From Quillaja saponaria (lineage: Eukaryota > Streptophyta > Magnoliopsida > Fabales > Quillajaceae): a DNA stretch of 64,000 bases. The notes beneath the pieces are model-generated. The model saw only the letters and a list, made by a program, of their open reading frames with translations, made no database searches and had not been told where the DNA came from. The translations under genes and the position numbers were made by a program. Of this stretch, positions 52,801 through 64,000 are shown piece after piece (positions within the stretch are counted from its first letter, which is position 1; each line of letters starts with the position of its first letter). The stretch spans positions 9,610,001 to 9,674,000 of the forward strand of contig CM055617.1 in assembly GCA_029379385.1 (NCBI GenBank), in the 5' to 3' direction.

Positions 52801-54651
52801 TACCCAAGTAAGGAAGGACTGGAAGATTTAGAAGAAGACAGGCACACTGAGTCTGATGACATTGATTCAAGGAGTAGTTCAAGTTCAGACAAAGAGCAGG
52901 AAAGGAGGCATTCTCTTAAGAATGGTCCAAAAGGAAAAAACAACAGAAGAAAATCCTCTGGTACAGTTGTAATTCGTAATATCAACTACATCACTCCAAA
53001 AAGGAAAGATGGAAATGAGGGTAGACAGTTTAATGAATCTTCTGATGAGTTCACCAACGAAAACTCCATCAACGAGAAGCTTGAGATTGCAGTTGGGTCA
53101 CTGGAAAAGTTCCGAAAGGTTGACAAAAATGATGTTAGAAGAAGAGGAGTGAAACAGGAACAATGTATGTTGAACGGATCAAATCGTGCTGCTGATCAGG
53201 ATCTTGAGGAGGACCTGATTGCAGGTGCGTCAGTAGAAGGGAACACAATTGATAATTGGAATACTTTCAAGAAAGTTCTGATGATAGATGAAAGGACGGG
53301 TACTAATGGACCAGAAAGGCTGCAACCTATTGATGTTCAGGATGAACAGTTTACAATGAGAAGCTCTGAAGGGAGAAGTTCATTTTCAGAGAGCCCTGCT
53401 CTAGAGTTGGAAATTCAAGAAGTTCCAAAGCAATTGAGAGCCCAAGATGACTCATTTATCATGACCAAGAGAGATGGAGGACGTGAAAGTAGAGTTAAGT
53501 CAGATGAATTTTATAATATAGAAAGTTCCTGTCTGGTTTTGGGGAAAAGGGATTGTTTGGATCAGGAGATGCTTTCAAGGAAATCAGAGGAATCAACAAA
53601 TAACCATGCGGATCCATACTCTACTTGTGTGGCTGAGTCATCTATGAATAAAAGGAGAAATGATGAAGATTGGTTTATTGTTGATCGTGTAGGAAAATCA
53701 GTGAGCTCAGATGCAACCATTTAGCATAAAATATTTGATAATGAATGCATTTTATCATCAGGGGATAATTACTCCCAGACTGAAAAAAGAAGCAGAGACA
53801 TTCTCATTGATGATTCTTTCATGATACAACCTCAATTAGCTGTTGATAATCGATGCGATTTGCACTGGAAAACTGACATTAGCATGGTTGGAGATCCAAC
53901 TTCAGATGCCCCGCTGGAAAATAGCAACGCAAATATTTCACCTGAAAAGCATAAAATATCAAACAATGGGGAGCCAAATGACCTTTGCATGGTGCTTGAA
54001 CAGGATTCAGGATTGAATGCTGCTTCAGCCTCTTGGACAATGGACTATGGACTATGGACTATGGAATTGACATTTCTTTCTCAAAAACTGATAGAAGGTA
54101 CTCTGGAGTTGAAAGGAGTGATAATGTGGATAAAAAGCTTACCTTGAACTGTAAGAAAACTGACATGAGTGACAAAAAGTTTCTGGAATGAGAAATCCAG
54201 AAAAAGCAGAAATCTCAAAAGTATCCCTTAAATTCTCTGGAAAGAACAAGTCCCAAATCATGTACAAGAACAAGAAACGATCTTCCTTGAGTAGGCCCAT
54301 AGTTCAGAAGAGCAAAATGGAAAATGTAAATATGAATATTCAGTTGCATTATTTATTTCGTAATGTGTACACACCCTACATCACTTCTCTTCTATTTCGT
54401 ACTTCTACATTCTAATGCAACAAGTTTGTAAACAGGAAGAAGAAGTTCGGAAGAAGATGGAAGAATTATTGATTCAACGCCAGAAGAGAATCACTGAAAG
54501 AACTGCATCTTCTGGTTTAGCTCAAGAAGCATCCAGGAAAAATCAGTTTGAAATTAAAACAGCAAAAGGTTTCACTAGAAGTGACAATAACAAGACTCCA
54601 TCCATGAGAGAGACAAAACGATTAAGTTCTGTCAAGGTCAGGGCAAGTTAG
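49836..54651 (+). pseudogene. CIP7-like: CIP7-like (COP1-interacting-protein-related) pseudogene
   Basis: Recognisable exons: about 49948-50123, 50613-50740, 50880-50932, 51014-51063, 51174-51325, 51994-52243, 52550-54325, 54436-54636; most splice sites survive, so this is not a retrocopy. Landmarks are [114 protein letters not shown] and EEEVRKKMEELLIQRQKRI, in the order of plant CIP7-related proteins (from memory). Lesions: two frame shifts in the first long exon, a TAG at the 51325 splice junction, a frame shift near the end of the 51994 exon, a TAG at 53722-53724, a 7-bp triplication at 54040-54060, and another shift near 54185. The usual C-terminal third is missing. Intact relatives are nuclear regulators of light-dependent genes. 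The ATG at 49836 (MDSK) is a plausible old start. Confidence 0.85.
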
Positions 54652-57470
54652 CAAATTCATGTTATTAGCATTAAATATGTGCTAGTGTCATGTCCATTCG
54701 TGTGATATCAAAATGTGAGCAATTATACATACGTATGTATATCAATATTATCTATTCAGTATATTACACTTGGGTTTAGAGGAAAATAAATACTTCTCTT
54801 TGCTTCTGAAGTTTTCTGTTCACTTCATTAAACATTTTTCAACTGTATAATTCGTACAAACTAATACAGTTCAGTAGTTCATGGGGCATGTGGTAATTTG
54901 GTATGCCTATGCTCACGGCACGGCAGCCAGTATAATACTGTAGCCAATGCTACAAATTAATGTGTCCCAAATAGGTTAGCCACTATGCAACAATGTTCAA
55001 TCTCATGAAAACAATGATTTCACACAAAAGAAAAAGAAACTACTTGTTTGCGATACTTCATTAATGAGTTTTGATGTTTTACAGTTCGAAAGCTCATAAC
55101 AACTTTCAATCAGGTTGATATATAAATCTCCATATTCTCAAAGTATAAAACAGAAGATTCACAATAATTTTTTTTTTGTCAATAGGTAGGAGAGGATTAT
55201 AAGGAAGTGGAAATGAAAAATTAAGAACAAATCAAGAAAATAATTTCTTAATTTAATTTATATATATAATAAGATCCGGATATTAATAGAATTTATCTAA
55301 TCCATCTTTGTATTACAATATTTTACTTTATTTATCATATTAAATATTAAGTTTAAATTTTTAGGTTTATGAAATTAAAGTAAGAGTGTAAATAGTATTT
55401 TAATACTCTCAAAAGTAATTCAAACTCTAGATAAAGGACATGACAGAGTCCAATATCACTTTGACTAAAAAGGTGGTGGCATTTCCCAATAATTTGAGTG
55501 ATAATTATAATACACAAAGGAATGCTTGTTTTCTTGGTTAGTTTTAACTTTTTTTATTTTTTTAGAATTTGGGGAGTGATTAGTGTTTTAGATAAAATGA
55601 TGATTATATTTTAAAGGTGCAGATATGTACATTACTTGGTTACTTTGCTTCTTTTTTTTTTTTTTCTTACTTACCCTTTTTACCACACCCTCACAATCTG
55701 TGTCTCTCTTCCTAATAAAACTGAACATCCATGGAATTCTACTCCTTTGGGTTCTCTTCCTAGCAAAATTAAAGATCTACAGAATCTTACAGCCTGGCTA
55801 AGCGTGTTCATGAATGCAACCCATTTGCAGCATGGAGCTTGACTATCTTTTTACTACTCATTAAATTCTTAATTGGTCGAATTTATTTATTTTTTTCTTA
55901 CAAGAATGAAAATTTAATTATTTAAGCTTTTTCAATATTTGAAGTTTCTTAGACAAAATCAGATGGAGAGGGATGCTGATTAGTACGTTATGTGATATAT
56001 GAAAAGAAAAAATTCTATCCTCTGTTTTTTTGAGGATGTATGTTGCGTTATACGTGAGAGTTTATGTGAGACTTTTGGTTTAGATGGGTCTTTTGCTAAG
56101 TGATATGATGGGGCATGCATTGAAGTGTAGTCTAGCTGGGAAGTGTGTGTGTTTAATTGGACAAATTGTGATTATGAGATTAAATTTTGCAAGATATATT
56201 TGCACTTGACATACATTGCTCTATTGCACAAATACTGCAACATTTTTTTCGTTAATACTTTTCTAGTAAGTAATAAGTTATATTTTTCTTTACAAAAATT
56301 TCAACTTGATTATGAATTAAATATTTTTTAAAAGTTTTTCTTGTTTCCTGTTTTTATATTCGTATCATTCCGTTCAAAGATTATACCATAATTACTTGAA
56401 GAGTTGTAAAATCAATATGAAAAATGACCATCTACTCGTGAAAAATTATTCATATTATATGTCAGAACTTATAAATACACCAAATCTTTCTTGTTATGAG
56501 CCTACTAATACATCTCACAAAAATTGGACATTAATTTCAAAGAGAAAAAAGAAATAATCATTAACAAAACATAATTTGAATACAAGTTTGAAGACAAAAA
56601 GAAATCATCATAAAAAAACATGATCTAAAAATAAATTCGTAGACAAATACTTGTGATATATATAAAATTTTTGAATCTAATAAGAAAAAATATCGACATT
56701 TATAAATTACACATATGATCTGACATGTATACCTAATTTAAATTCTCCATCTCACACCAACAATATCTTTTAGGGCACGGTTCACTCTCTTTTTTTTCTT
56801 GAAATTAGCAATTGGATTTATTTTTATTTAGATATAACATTAATATAGTGCACTTAAAAAAAAAATAGTTGCACATATCAGCACCCTGTTTTAAATATAG
56901 AAGAACTCTGTTGTGATTAGCACACATACATATAAACAGTCACCTATAAAAAAAAATAGCAAGCGTTTTCAATCCTTTTTTAGCAGTATCCAGCTATACC
57001 GATCAGTTCTTGCATTTGAGGGCTGGAGTTCTTATAACAGTTAGCCGTTAAATTTGATGCACAATAACTAAATCGAAGCCTAAAATAACTCAAACAATCC
57101 CACCGGATAGGAATGTCTCGCGTTGGGGTGTCCTTAAATCCTTGCTTCTGTTGCTTTCCCTCCTTGGCTTCTCTTCCCAGAGAAAGTTCCATAGAAAGTT
57201 CATGGCTTGCCAATACCATTAGGCTCTTCTCTGTATCAAACCCCCCTTTTGGTTTTCAATTGAATTTTCTATTACCACCACCTTCGTTTGAAAAACTGCT
57301 TAGCGTTTTTTGCTTCCTGCTCAAGATTTGAACAATTCTCATTGTGGGTTTTTGTTCAAAACCAAGGTATCACACACCCAGTAATGAAAAAACGAGTTTT
57401 GTGAACATTTGTGTTCACCACTGTCATTTTCAAGCTAATATATTTAAGAAGTGGGCATTGACAATAAGCC
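54652..57470. other. Intergenic, no gene seen
   Basis: Expected 3' exons of the CIP7-like gene were looked for and not found. A frame at 55636-55842 has some protein character towards its end but no family. The stretch 57100-57470 probably holds the leader of the next gene. Confidence 0.5.
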
Positions 57471-60400
57471 ATGTCTGCTGCGGCTTTCTGCGGTTTGAAG
57501 CCCTTGCTGTTTCGTCGCAAGGCATATGGATTAGAGGTACCATCTGACCCATAATTCTTTTTTGTTCTTTTTACCTGTGTGCCTCTTTTTTTTCTTTTCA
57601 ATTATATCAATGTAATATGTTCTGATAACCGAACCTGTGCTAAAGGCTGTTCTTTTACCTGTGTGTCTCTTTTTTTTCCTTTTCAATTGTATCAATGTAA
57701 TATGTTCTGATAGGCTAACCTGTGACAAGGCCTGAGGTCTCAATCTGCAAATGTTCCCTTCTAAGTTAGACCGTCTAAATATTTTTGTAAGATCAAATTC
57801 AGAACCCCAGCTTGTTTTTTAGATATTTTTTGCAAAGCCTCCCTATGACACAGTGCCAAGCTCCCATTTTCTTTGACCTGTTCCATTGTTGTGGGAAATG
57901 CAAATTCTATCTGAAATTTTCTATTAAAAGGACAAGCTTTTAGGTTTCATTTTCTTTGACCTGTTCCATTGACAAGCTTTTAGGTTTCTTCGAAGAATAC
58001 AAATGGTTATCATCCCATAATTAGAAAAATCATGTTCTAGGATCAAATTCTTATGTGACAAGCTTCCTTTGGAACTGTTCCATTGTCATGGTTCCTTTAA
58101 TTTAACAAATCCTGTGTTGAATATTTATATTGATTGAGACCTATAAGGAAGACTGGAGTAGCCAGGTGCACTTGTAAATGGGGGATGCAACTTCCATTTA
58201 TGTTTTCTATCAAGAGCACAAGCTTTTAGGCTTCTTTATTATGAATACAAAATGTTTTATCATCCCATGAATAAAAAAAACCATGTCTCTAGGCCCAAAT
58301 TGTTATTGTCTAGAATCGAACAAAAGCTATTTAAGATTAGGGACATCAGTATCATCTATATCAGAATGAAAAGCCACCATTCACAAGTATTATTACTGCT
58401 GCAGGCTACGAGAGGCTCTGACAAAGCCAAGAAGCTACCAAAAGCTAAGAAGGGAGGATTAGGAGAGTTGATGAACTGCTCACTTGTAGGCGCGGATCAC
58501 ATTATTTTACTGATGCAGCTCCAGAAGAAGATATTGGCTTTCAGGGATATCATGGACCTATCTCCTTGTGATAGCTCTGCCTCCATAAATGATGTACCAT
58601 ACGCCTTTATTTCTTTTCTCATTTTCTCCTTCTCTTTTATGAATCTATTGGAAGGAGCAAAGGTGTTTGTTTCAAAATTTTGGGTCTTTAATTTTACGTA
58701 CCATCTGTCCTCTTGCAGCTGATTACAAAAACACTGAAAGATCTGCATAAGCTTTACCCTGAAGCTATATCCCGTAGTGAATTGTCAGAGATCAAGGGGA
58801 CATCTATAGATCAGGTTCAACTTTCCCCCTCTTTTTGCTTTTTTAAACTATCTGGTTCACCATTTAGTGGCACCTAAAATTAACTTAAAACAATTTATGG
58901 GATGCTCTTCTTAGCTTCCCAGAATACTAAACAAGTCATGTGTGGCCAGGGTCTGGCCTGCTTCTCCAGGGTTTTGAGGTCAATTGGAGACAAATGGATG
59001 ATGAATCATGACTGGCTGTACAAATATGGGATACCATCATATAAGGAGAACATCAATACAGAGAAGCTTGGTATGTCACATTTTCACTTATTCTCTCAGG
59101 ATATTAAGAAAAGGACAATCATTATTAGTTGTTCCTTCATACTCTTTTATATGAGTTTCTTGATTAGAGTTGATATATGTTACTTTTCTTTCGCAGTTGA
59201 AATTGTGTTGGCGACACTTGATTGCCTGATCAAGGTAGCAAATGAAAAGTTTGACATGATGGATGAAGATGACCAGAAGAAAGGATATAGTCCACAAGCT
59301 GACACGTTTGTAAAAATGATAATGGGGTCTCCCTACTCAGAAAGCAGCACCTCTTGCTGCTCTTCCCCTGCCACACCAACCTCGGTGATTCCAGAATTGA
59401 TGAACTATTCTGCTAAAGCTGGAGAGAGTGGAAAATTGTCTTATGCCTCACCAAATCTCTGGTCTCTAAGAGTTCAAGCAGTGGGGAAATTGAACCCGAT
59501 TGATGTAAAGAGGCTGTCGTTCCATATGTTGCCACATACAGAAGCCCAAATGAAGAAAACATGCGAAGAATCAGTGAGAAGGATGGAAGTGGATACTGAT
59601 CTTGATGTGAAAAAGGTGGATACAGTTGAGGAAATCAGAAACAGTAGTGCTGAAATGGACACATCGGAGGATCTAGTATTTGATTTAGATGAGACAATTA
59701 TCCAGAAGGAATTAGACAGCAGAACTGTTCTTTCCAGAGAGCCAGCTATAATTCCAGTGACGAATGTGGAGCCAGCAATCTCTATCAACCCACTACAGCC
59801 ACCACCTGTGCTGCAGCAGAATGTACCTCTGCCACCACCACCACCACCACCACTACCACCATTCACACAACACTCAAATACAAAAGCACCAGAAAAACTA
59901 CCAACACCACCTTCTCCTCCACCACCACCACCCATTATGCAGCCAAATACAGCAGCAGTGCCATCATCAACACCATCCATGGTGCAGCCACCACCACTTC
60001 CTCCACCCGAATTTCTTACAAATGCAGCAGCAGTTGGACTACCGCTGCCACCACCTCAACCACAATTGTCCCGAGCATCAGGATCAGTTCCACCACCACC
60101 ACCTCCACCACCTCCACCACCATTACCCCAGGTATCAAGATCAGGTCCACCAACTCCATCACCATTTCCCAAAGCATCAGGAGCAGTCCCACTGCCACCA
60201 TTGCCCCAGGTATCAAGATCAGTTCCACCGCCTCCACCACCACCATTGCTTGGGGCATCAGGATCAGTTCCACCACCTCCACCACCACCATTGCTTGGGC
60301 CATCAGGATCAGTTCCACCACCCACGGTCGCCTTAAAGGGTTCTGCACCTCCACCACCAATGCCACTTGCAAATGGAGCTGCCCCACCACCTCCACCTGG

Positions 60401-61712
60401 AGCAGGAAGATCATTGCGCCCCAAGAAAACAAATACTAAATTAAAAAGGTCAACCCATATAGGTAATCTGTACCGAACCCTCAAGGGAAAAGTAGAAGGC
60501 ACTAACCTGCAGAGTAAATCCTTTAATGGGAGAAAGGGTCCAATTGGGGCGAATTCTGGAGGAAAACAAGGAATGGCTGATGCCCTAGCTGAGATAACAA
60601 AAAGGTATGCTTTCAAAAAGGCTCCTAACAAACTCCTAGTAATGGTGATATGGTTTCAGTGACATGGGATAAGACATTTAAACACGTAACTTTTTGTGTT
60701 TTGCAAATAGGTCAGCATACTTCCAACAAATAGAAGAAGATGTTCAAAAGTATTCAAAAGCTATCAATGGGCTGAAACCTGCCATCAGCTCTTTCCAGAC
60801 AAAGGATATGCCAGAGTTGCTCAAATTCCACAAAGATGTTGAATCCATTCTTGAGACATTAACTGATGAAACACAGGTCATTGTTGAAACTTCAAAAGAG
60901 CTTGTTTATTTGAATTCCACTACCACCCATTATTATTAACATACATTGCTGATTCGTGATATTGGGTTGTAATTCTCTGCTGTGCAGGTGCTAGCACGAT
61001 TTGAAGGTTTTCCTTCGAAGAAGTTGGAAGCAATAAGGATGGCAGCAGCACTCTACTCAAAGTTAGATTCAATAGTGAAGGAGCTGCAAAATTGGAAGAT
61101 AGTGGCTCCCTTGGGTCAGCTCCTTGACAAGGTCGAACGCTACTTTGATAAGGTAATTGAAATCTTCAGAATTATAATCTCCTTAGTGGTGCTATTTCCT
61201 ACATCTTTGCATATTCATGAGCACTAACCCAAAATAACAACATACAGATCAAAAGAGACATGGATGCTTTAGAACGAACCAAAGATGAAGAAGCCAAGAA
61301 ATTTCAGAATCACAATATCCATTTTGACTTCCAGATTCTAATAAGAATCAAAGAAGCCATGGTGGATGTTTCCTCAAGCTGCATGGAGTTGGCACTGAAG
61401 GTGCCTAATTATGAAATTTGTTGCAAATTAACATAACTACTTTATTTAAAATTTTGAGGATCATTTTGGAAATTACTTTACTTCAATGTGGTTGCCATCT
61501 GAAATTTGATACAGGAGAAGCGTGAAACTAATGCAGCAAAGAAAGCAGAACCAGGATCAAAGAATGATGGAAAACCAAAAGCAAAAATGCTTTGGAGGGC
61601 TTTCCAGTTTGCATTCCGGGTCTATACGTTTGCTGGTGGACATGATGATCGTGCTGACAATCTGACAAGAGAATTGGCTCAGGAAATAGAGAATGATCAA
61701 CATCACGACTGA
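57471..61712 (+). CDS. At4g04980-like proline-rich protein with conserved helical C-terminus
   Basis: Nine exons: 57471-57536, 58405-58593, 58719-58814, 58950-59070, 59197-60604, 60711-60876, 60988-61152, 61248-61400, 61515-61712; joined frame 853 residues, all GT/AG. The N-terminus (MSAAAFCGLKPLLFRRK) is basic. Next come a helical region (KKILAFRDIMDLSPCDSSAS, KTLKDLHKLYPEAISRSELS, GDKWMMNHDWLYKYGIPSY), an acidic middle, a long proline-rich stretch with polyproline blocks (about 59770-60400), then GAGRSLRPKK, KQGMADALAEITKRSAYFQQ, LARFEGFPSKKLEAIR and KMLWRAFQFAFRVYTFAGGH. This order matches the plant family of At4g04980, formin-like in look but without an FH2 domain, and related at the C-terminus to CHUP1-type proteins (from memory). 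Function unknown; actin or membrane association is a guess. The first exon rests on Kozak context and phase only. Confidence 0.85.
57563..57740. repeat. Tandem pair of about 86 bp in intron 1
   Basis: TTTTACCTGTGTGYCTCTTT followed by AATGTAATATGTTCTGATA occurs twice, starting near 57568 and 57652. A second small pair, TTTCATTTTCTTTGACCTGT type, lies near 57868 and 57946. Both are in the first intron of the At4g04980-like gene. Confidence 0.75.
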
Positions 61713-63085
61713 TTTTGCAGAAGTTTATAACCAGTTCCTAAATCAGATGATATGTAGAATGTGAGATTACTTAATATAGTAACACAACTATTCGGTATGG
61801 TTCAGCATGTCCATCATGAGCATCTTTTTTCGGAAGCCTTTTGTACATATCCCATGTTTGTTCAGCGTTATGATTTTGTTAAGTTAGGACCTAGTGCTTG
61901 TTGAGTTCTTGAAATTGCCATAACTCTGCTGGTAACACGAAGCTAAACTCCAGCTCAATGCTCCAGTTTGGAAATAATATATATTGGAATTTATTCTAGT
62001 TAATGAATTCTATTTCCAGTATGTTGTTTGTTTTTTCTTTTTCTGGCGGTGCTGGTGTTGGCCTACTTGGATGAATCTACAATTTTATTTTATTTTAACA
62101 CAGGAAAAGATCGATTAACAAACTCTACGTCAAACTAACAATCAGTAACCAAGTTGAGAAATCCTAAGTAATGGAAAGTACCATACAACCGCTGACTGGC
62201 TTTATTAAGACAAGCAAAAAATGTGCCCTGCCCTCCCAATTGGATAACTAGTCCTTCATCCTCTAGTTTCCATTCTTGTCAATGATAACCTCCCTGGCCT
62301 TCCTTAACTTCTTTGTCCTTCTGTTTTGCTGTTTCTCGTTTGCTCTCTTGTTGGCCAAAAAGGGGAAAAAATGAAGAGTAAAGGAAACTACCTATAAGGA
62401 ATACCAGCAAAAATCGAAAGCAAAGCTAAATGAGTAGACAGAAAATTTTCAGTTACCATATAAATCTAAATTCTGAGTTGTATCAAAAAATGCAGAATAA
62501 CTAATTAAGTTTATAATCAATTTCCTGCATAATGCAGGCGCATTCTTTGATTGTTGTAGATTCTGTAATTTACTCCTTGTGCCAACTTTCGTTTTTGATT
62601 TCATCTGAAGGTGGCATAAAAATGCCATGCATGCCTTTATTACTTCTCTCGTGTATTCTACCATGGTTAAAGCCTCCATTCAAGCCAATAATTTCCCTCC
62701 CAGCCACAACTTGTTTATTGTCTGACAAATTGCTGCTTTATGTTTATGATAATAATCTTTTTTGCAATTGATAAAGTAGGATAGGAATTAGTTTTGGTTC
62801 ATATTATTTTAGTACATTTAACATTTTAAAACAAAATGAGCAAATATTATAGGTGAAGTTTGTAATGAAATAAACAACCAGTACATAGATATCTTTAACT
62901 TTCCTTTAGTAAATATAGTTTTCTGATCAGATATACCACTAAAAGAAAGGACAACTCAGGTAATTATAGATAAAATACATCAAAATAACCACAACAGATC
63001 AACAGATAACGAGCACTTTTTTCTTAAAACAAAATTACTAGGCCTAGGTTATTGTCTATGCAGAAACAAAACCAGAGGGCGTTTA
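61713..63085. other. Region between convergent genes
   Basis: 3' UTRs of the flanking genes lie here. On the minus strand 62372-62263 an open stretch ending in a stop encodes a basic helical tail (ANKRANEKQQNRRTKKLRKA, then REVIIDKNGN) that looks like a terminal exon. No upstream exon or family was identified. Confidence 0.35.
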
Positions 63086-63965
63086 TTACTTTTTCCTTTT
63101 CTTGTTGCTAGTATTTTTAAAGCTTCTGAATTCATTAGTTGTCTCAGCAGAGTTCTGCTTCGTCAAACCTTTCCTCCCTCCAAATCCAAATTTGGAATTT
63201 CTGAATCCCCTTTTATTTTGTTTCTTCCCTTTTCCACCTCCTTGCCTTCCCTTACCACCTGACCAATCTCCTGGAGCCACCCATGGCCTCTTCTTGTTTG
63301 ATCTCTCAAACACTTTCCCATCTTCAAAATTAAAATTCATTTCTGCATCTTTGTCACCCCCAGCAAATCCGCTCTGTTGCCTCTGCTTCCTCCACTTCTT
63401 AACAGATTCTATCTCCTCCTTTTTCTGTTTTGCTCTTTCTTTCAATTTCTGAGCCTGAATCTCTTTAGCCAATTTCTTGGCCTCCCTGGCCTTCCTTCTC
63501 TCTTCCGCCTCCTCAATCTTCCTCTTCTCGGTCAACAGCCGCCCCTTCACTTTCTCCATGTGAGTATCTGTCTTTACCATCTCTGCATAATAGTCTGGAG
63601 GCCTAAGGAGGGAGACCCATTGAGTGAAGCTTTTCAAAGGCCTGCCTTGTCCCCTCCAGTGCCTGTGTGTAGAAAGCAAGCTCCCGTGCTAAGTCATCAT
63701 TCACATCTACTTCTTGCTCTTGATTGATATCAATGGAAAGCTTTTGAATCCACTCAACATTTTCTGGCCAACTGAGGTCACCAAGTTTATCAAGGAGACC
63801 ATCTTTGTTATACACTGCGTTTTTTGAAGGCTCAGTCAATTTCACATCATCTTCTAATTCAGATTCTGATTCAAACTCTACTACTTCCCCATTTAGATGC
63901 TCAATTTCATCGTTGCTCACAATGTCTTCATCTGACAATGCTGGTTCTTTATTAAGAACCACCAT
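63086..63965 (-). CDS. EBP2: EBP2, rRNA-processing protein, frame broken by a 2-base loss
   Basis: On the minus strand the ATG at 63965 opens MVVLNKEPALSDED, an acidic N-terminus, AVYNKDGLLDKLGDLSWPE and VDVNDDLARELAFYTQALEG, ending MGLPP-stop at 63603. A second frame continues at once with LRPPDYYAEMVKTD, KERAKQKKEEIESVKKWRKQ, RQQSGF and a Gly/Lys-rich tail FGFGGRKGLTKQNSAETTNE, stop at 63086. Together they cover the full EBP2 family layout, about 290 residues. Relatives read MG-FLRP here, so two bases appear missing near 63608-63613. EBP2 is a nucleolar factor for 60S subunit assembly. Either this copy is dead or the assembly has an error. TTTGTATAG just before the ATG may be the acceptor of a leader intron. 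Confidence 0.88.
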
Positions 63966-64000
63966 TAAACCTATACAAACAAAAAGTAGAACTTGCTTCA

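Noticed and set aside
52761..52985. 74-codon minus-strand frame
   Set aside because: It is the antisense of the Ser/Lys-rich part of the CIP7-like sequence.
59764..60336. 190-codon plus-strand frame rich in His and Gln
   Set aside because: It is another frame of the same CCA repeats and has no conserved block.
59474..60631. Long Gly-rich and Val/Leu-rich open frames on the minus strand (138-191 codons)
   Set aside because: They are the antisense shadow of the CCA-rich polyproline exon; low complexity, no start context, and the plus strand has a well supported spliced gene.

Overview
The window looks like eudicot nuclear DNA: strongly AT-rich, split genes with GT/AG introns, long repeat-filled intergenic stretches, and plant-only families (NAC transcription factor, ABCG half-transporter, TIR-only protein, a CIP7-like gene). 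Nothing bacterial or organellar was seen, and I cannot name the species.

Layout. 1-6140 is intergenic and holds a 510-bp hAT-type MITE with target-site duplication, decayed LTR material and several direct repeats. 6222-10008 (+) is an intact ten-exon serine carboxypeptidase-like gene. 12952-14286 (-) is a three-exon NAC gene of the NAM/NARS type with G-box/ABRE cores upstream. 15229-16484 is a MULE-like element with long inverted arms. 21831-24716 (-) is an intact four-exon ABCG half-transporter close to ABCG9. About 26499-26921 (-) is a 5'-truncated RTE-type LINE ending in a pentanucleotide tail. 31590-32292 (-) is a two-exon TIR-only gene. 34717-35330 (+) is an unrecognised decayed coding sequence. 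35614-36123 is a second hAT-type element. 39971-42086 is a TIR element split by a 1,625-bp solo LTR with a perfect 5-bp duplication. About 46900-47790 (-) is a Ty3/gypsy gag-pol remnant. 49836-54651 (+) is a badly broken CIP7-like (COP1-interacting-protein-related) pseudogene. 57471-61712 (+) is a nine-exon gene for an At4g04980-like proline-rich protein. 63086-63965 (-) is the rRNA-processing gene EBP2 with one reading-frame break.

The genes do not form a pathway. From memory, the neighbours ABCG9-like and CIP7-like, with a NAC nearby, recall an Arabidopsis chromosome 4 arrangement (RD26, ABCG9, CIP7), so part of this window may be an old syntenic block stretched by transposons in which the CIP7-like copy has died. 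I found no convincing unknown biological system. The observations most worth a second look are the CIP7-like pseudogene and its 7-bp triplication, the EBP2 frameshift, the unrecognised pseudogene at 34.7 kb, the nested solo LTR, and the TIR-only gene with a complete catalytic motif.
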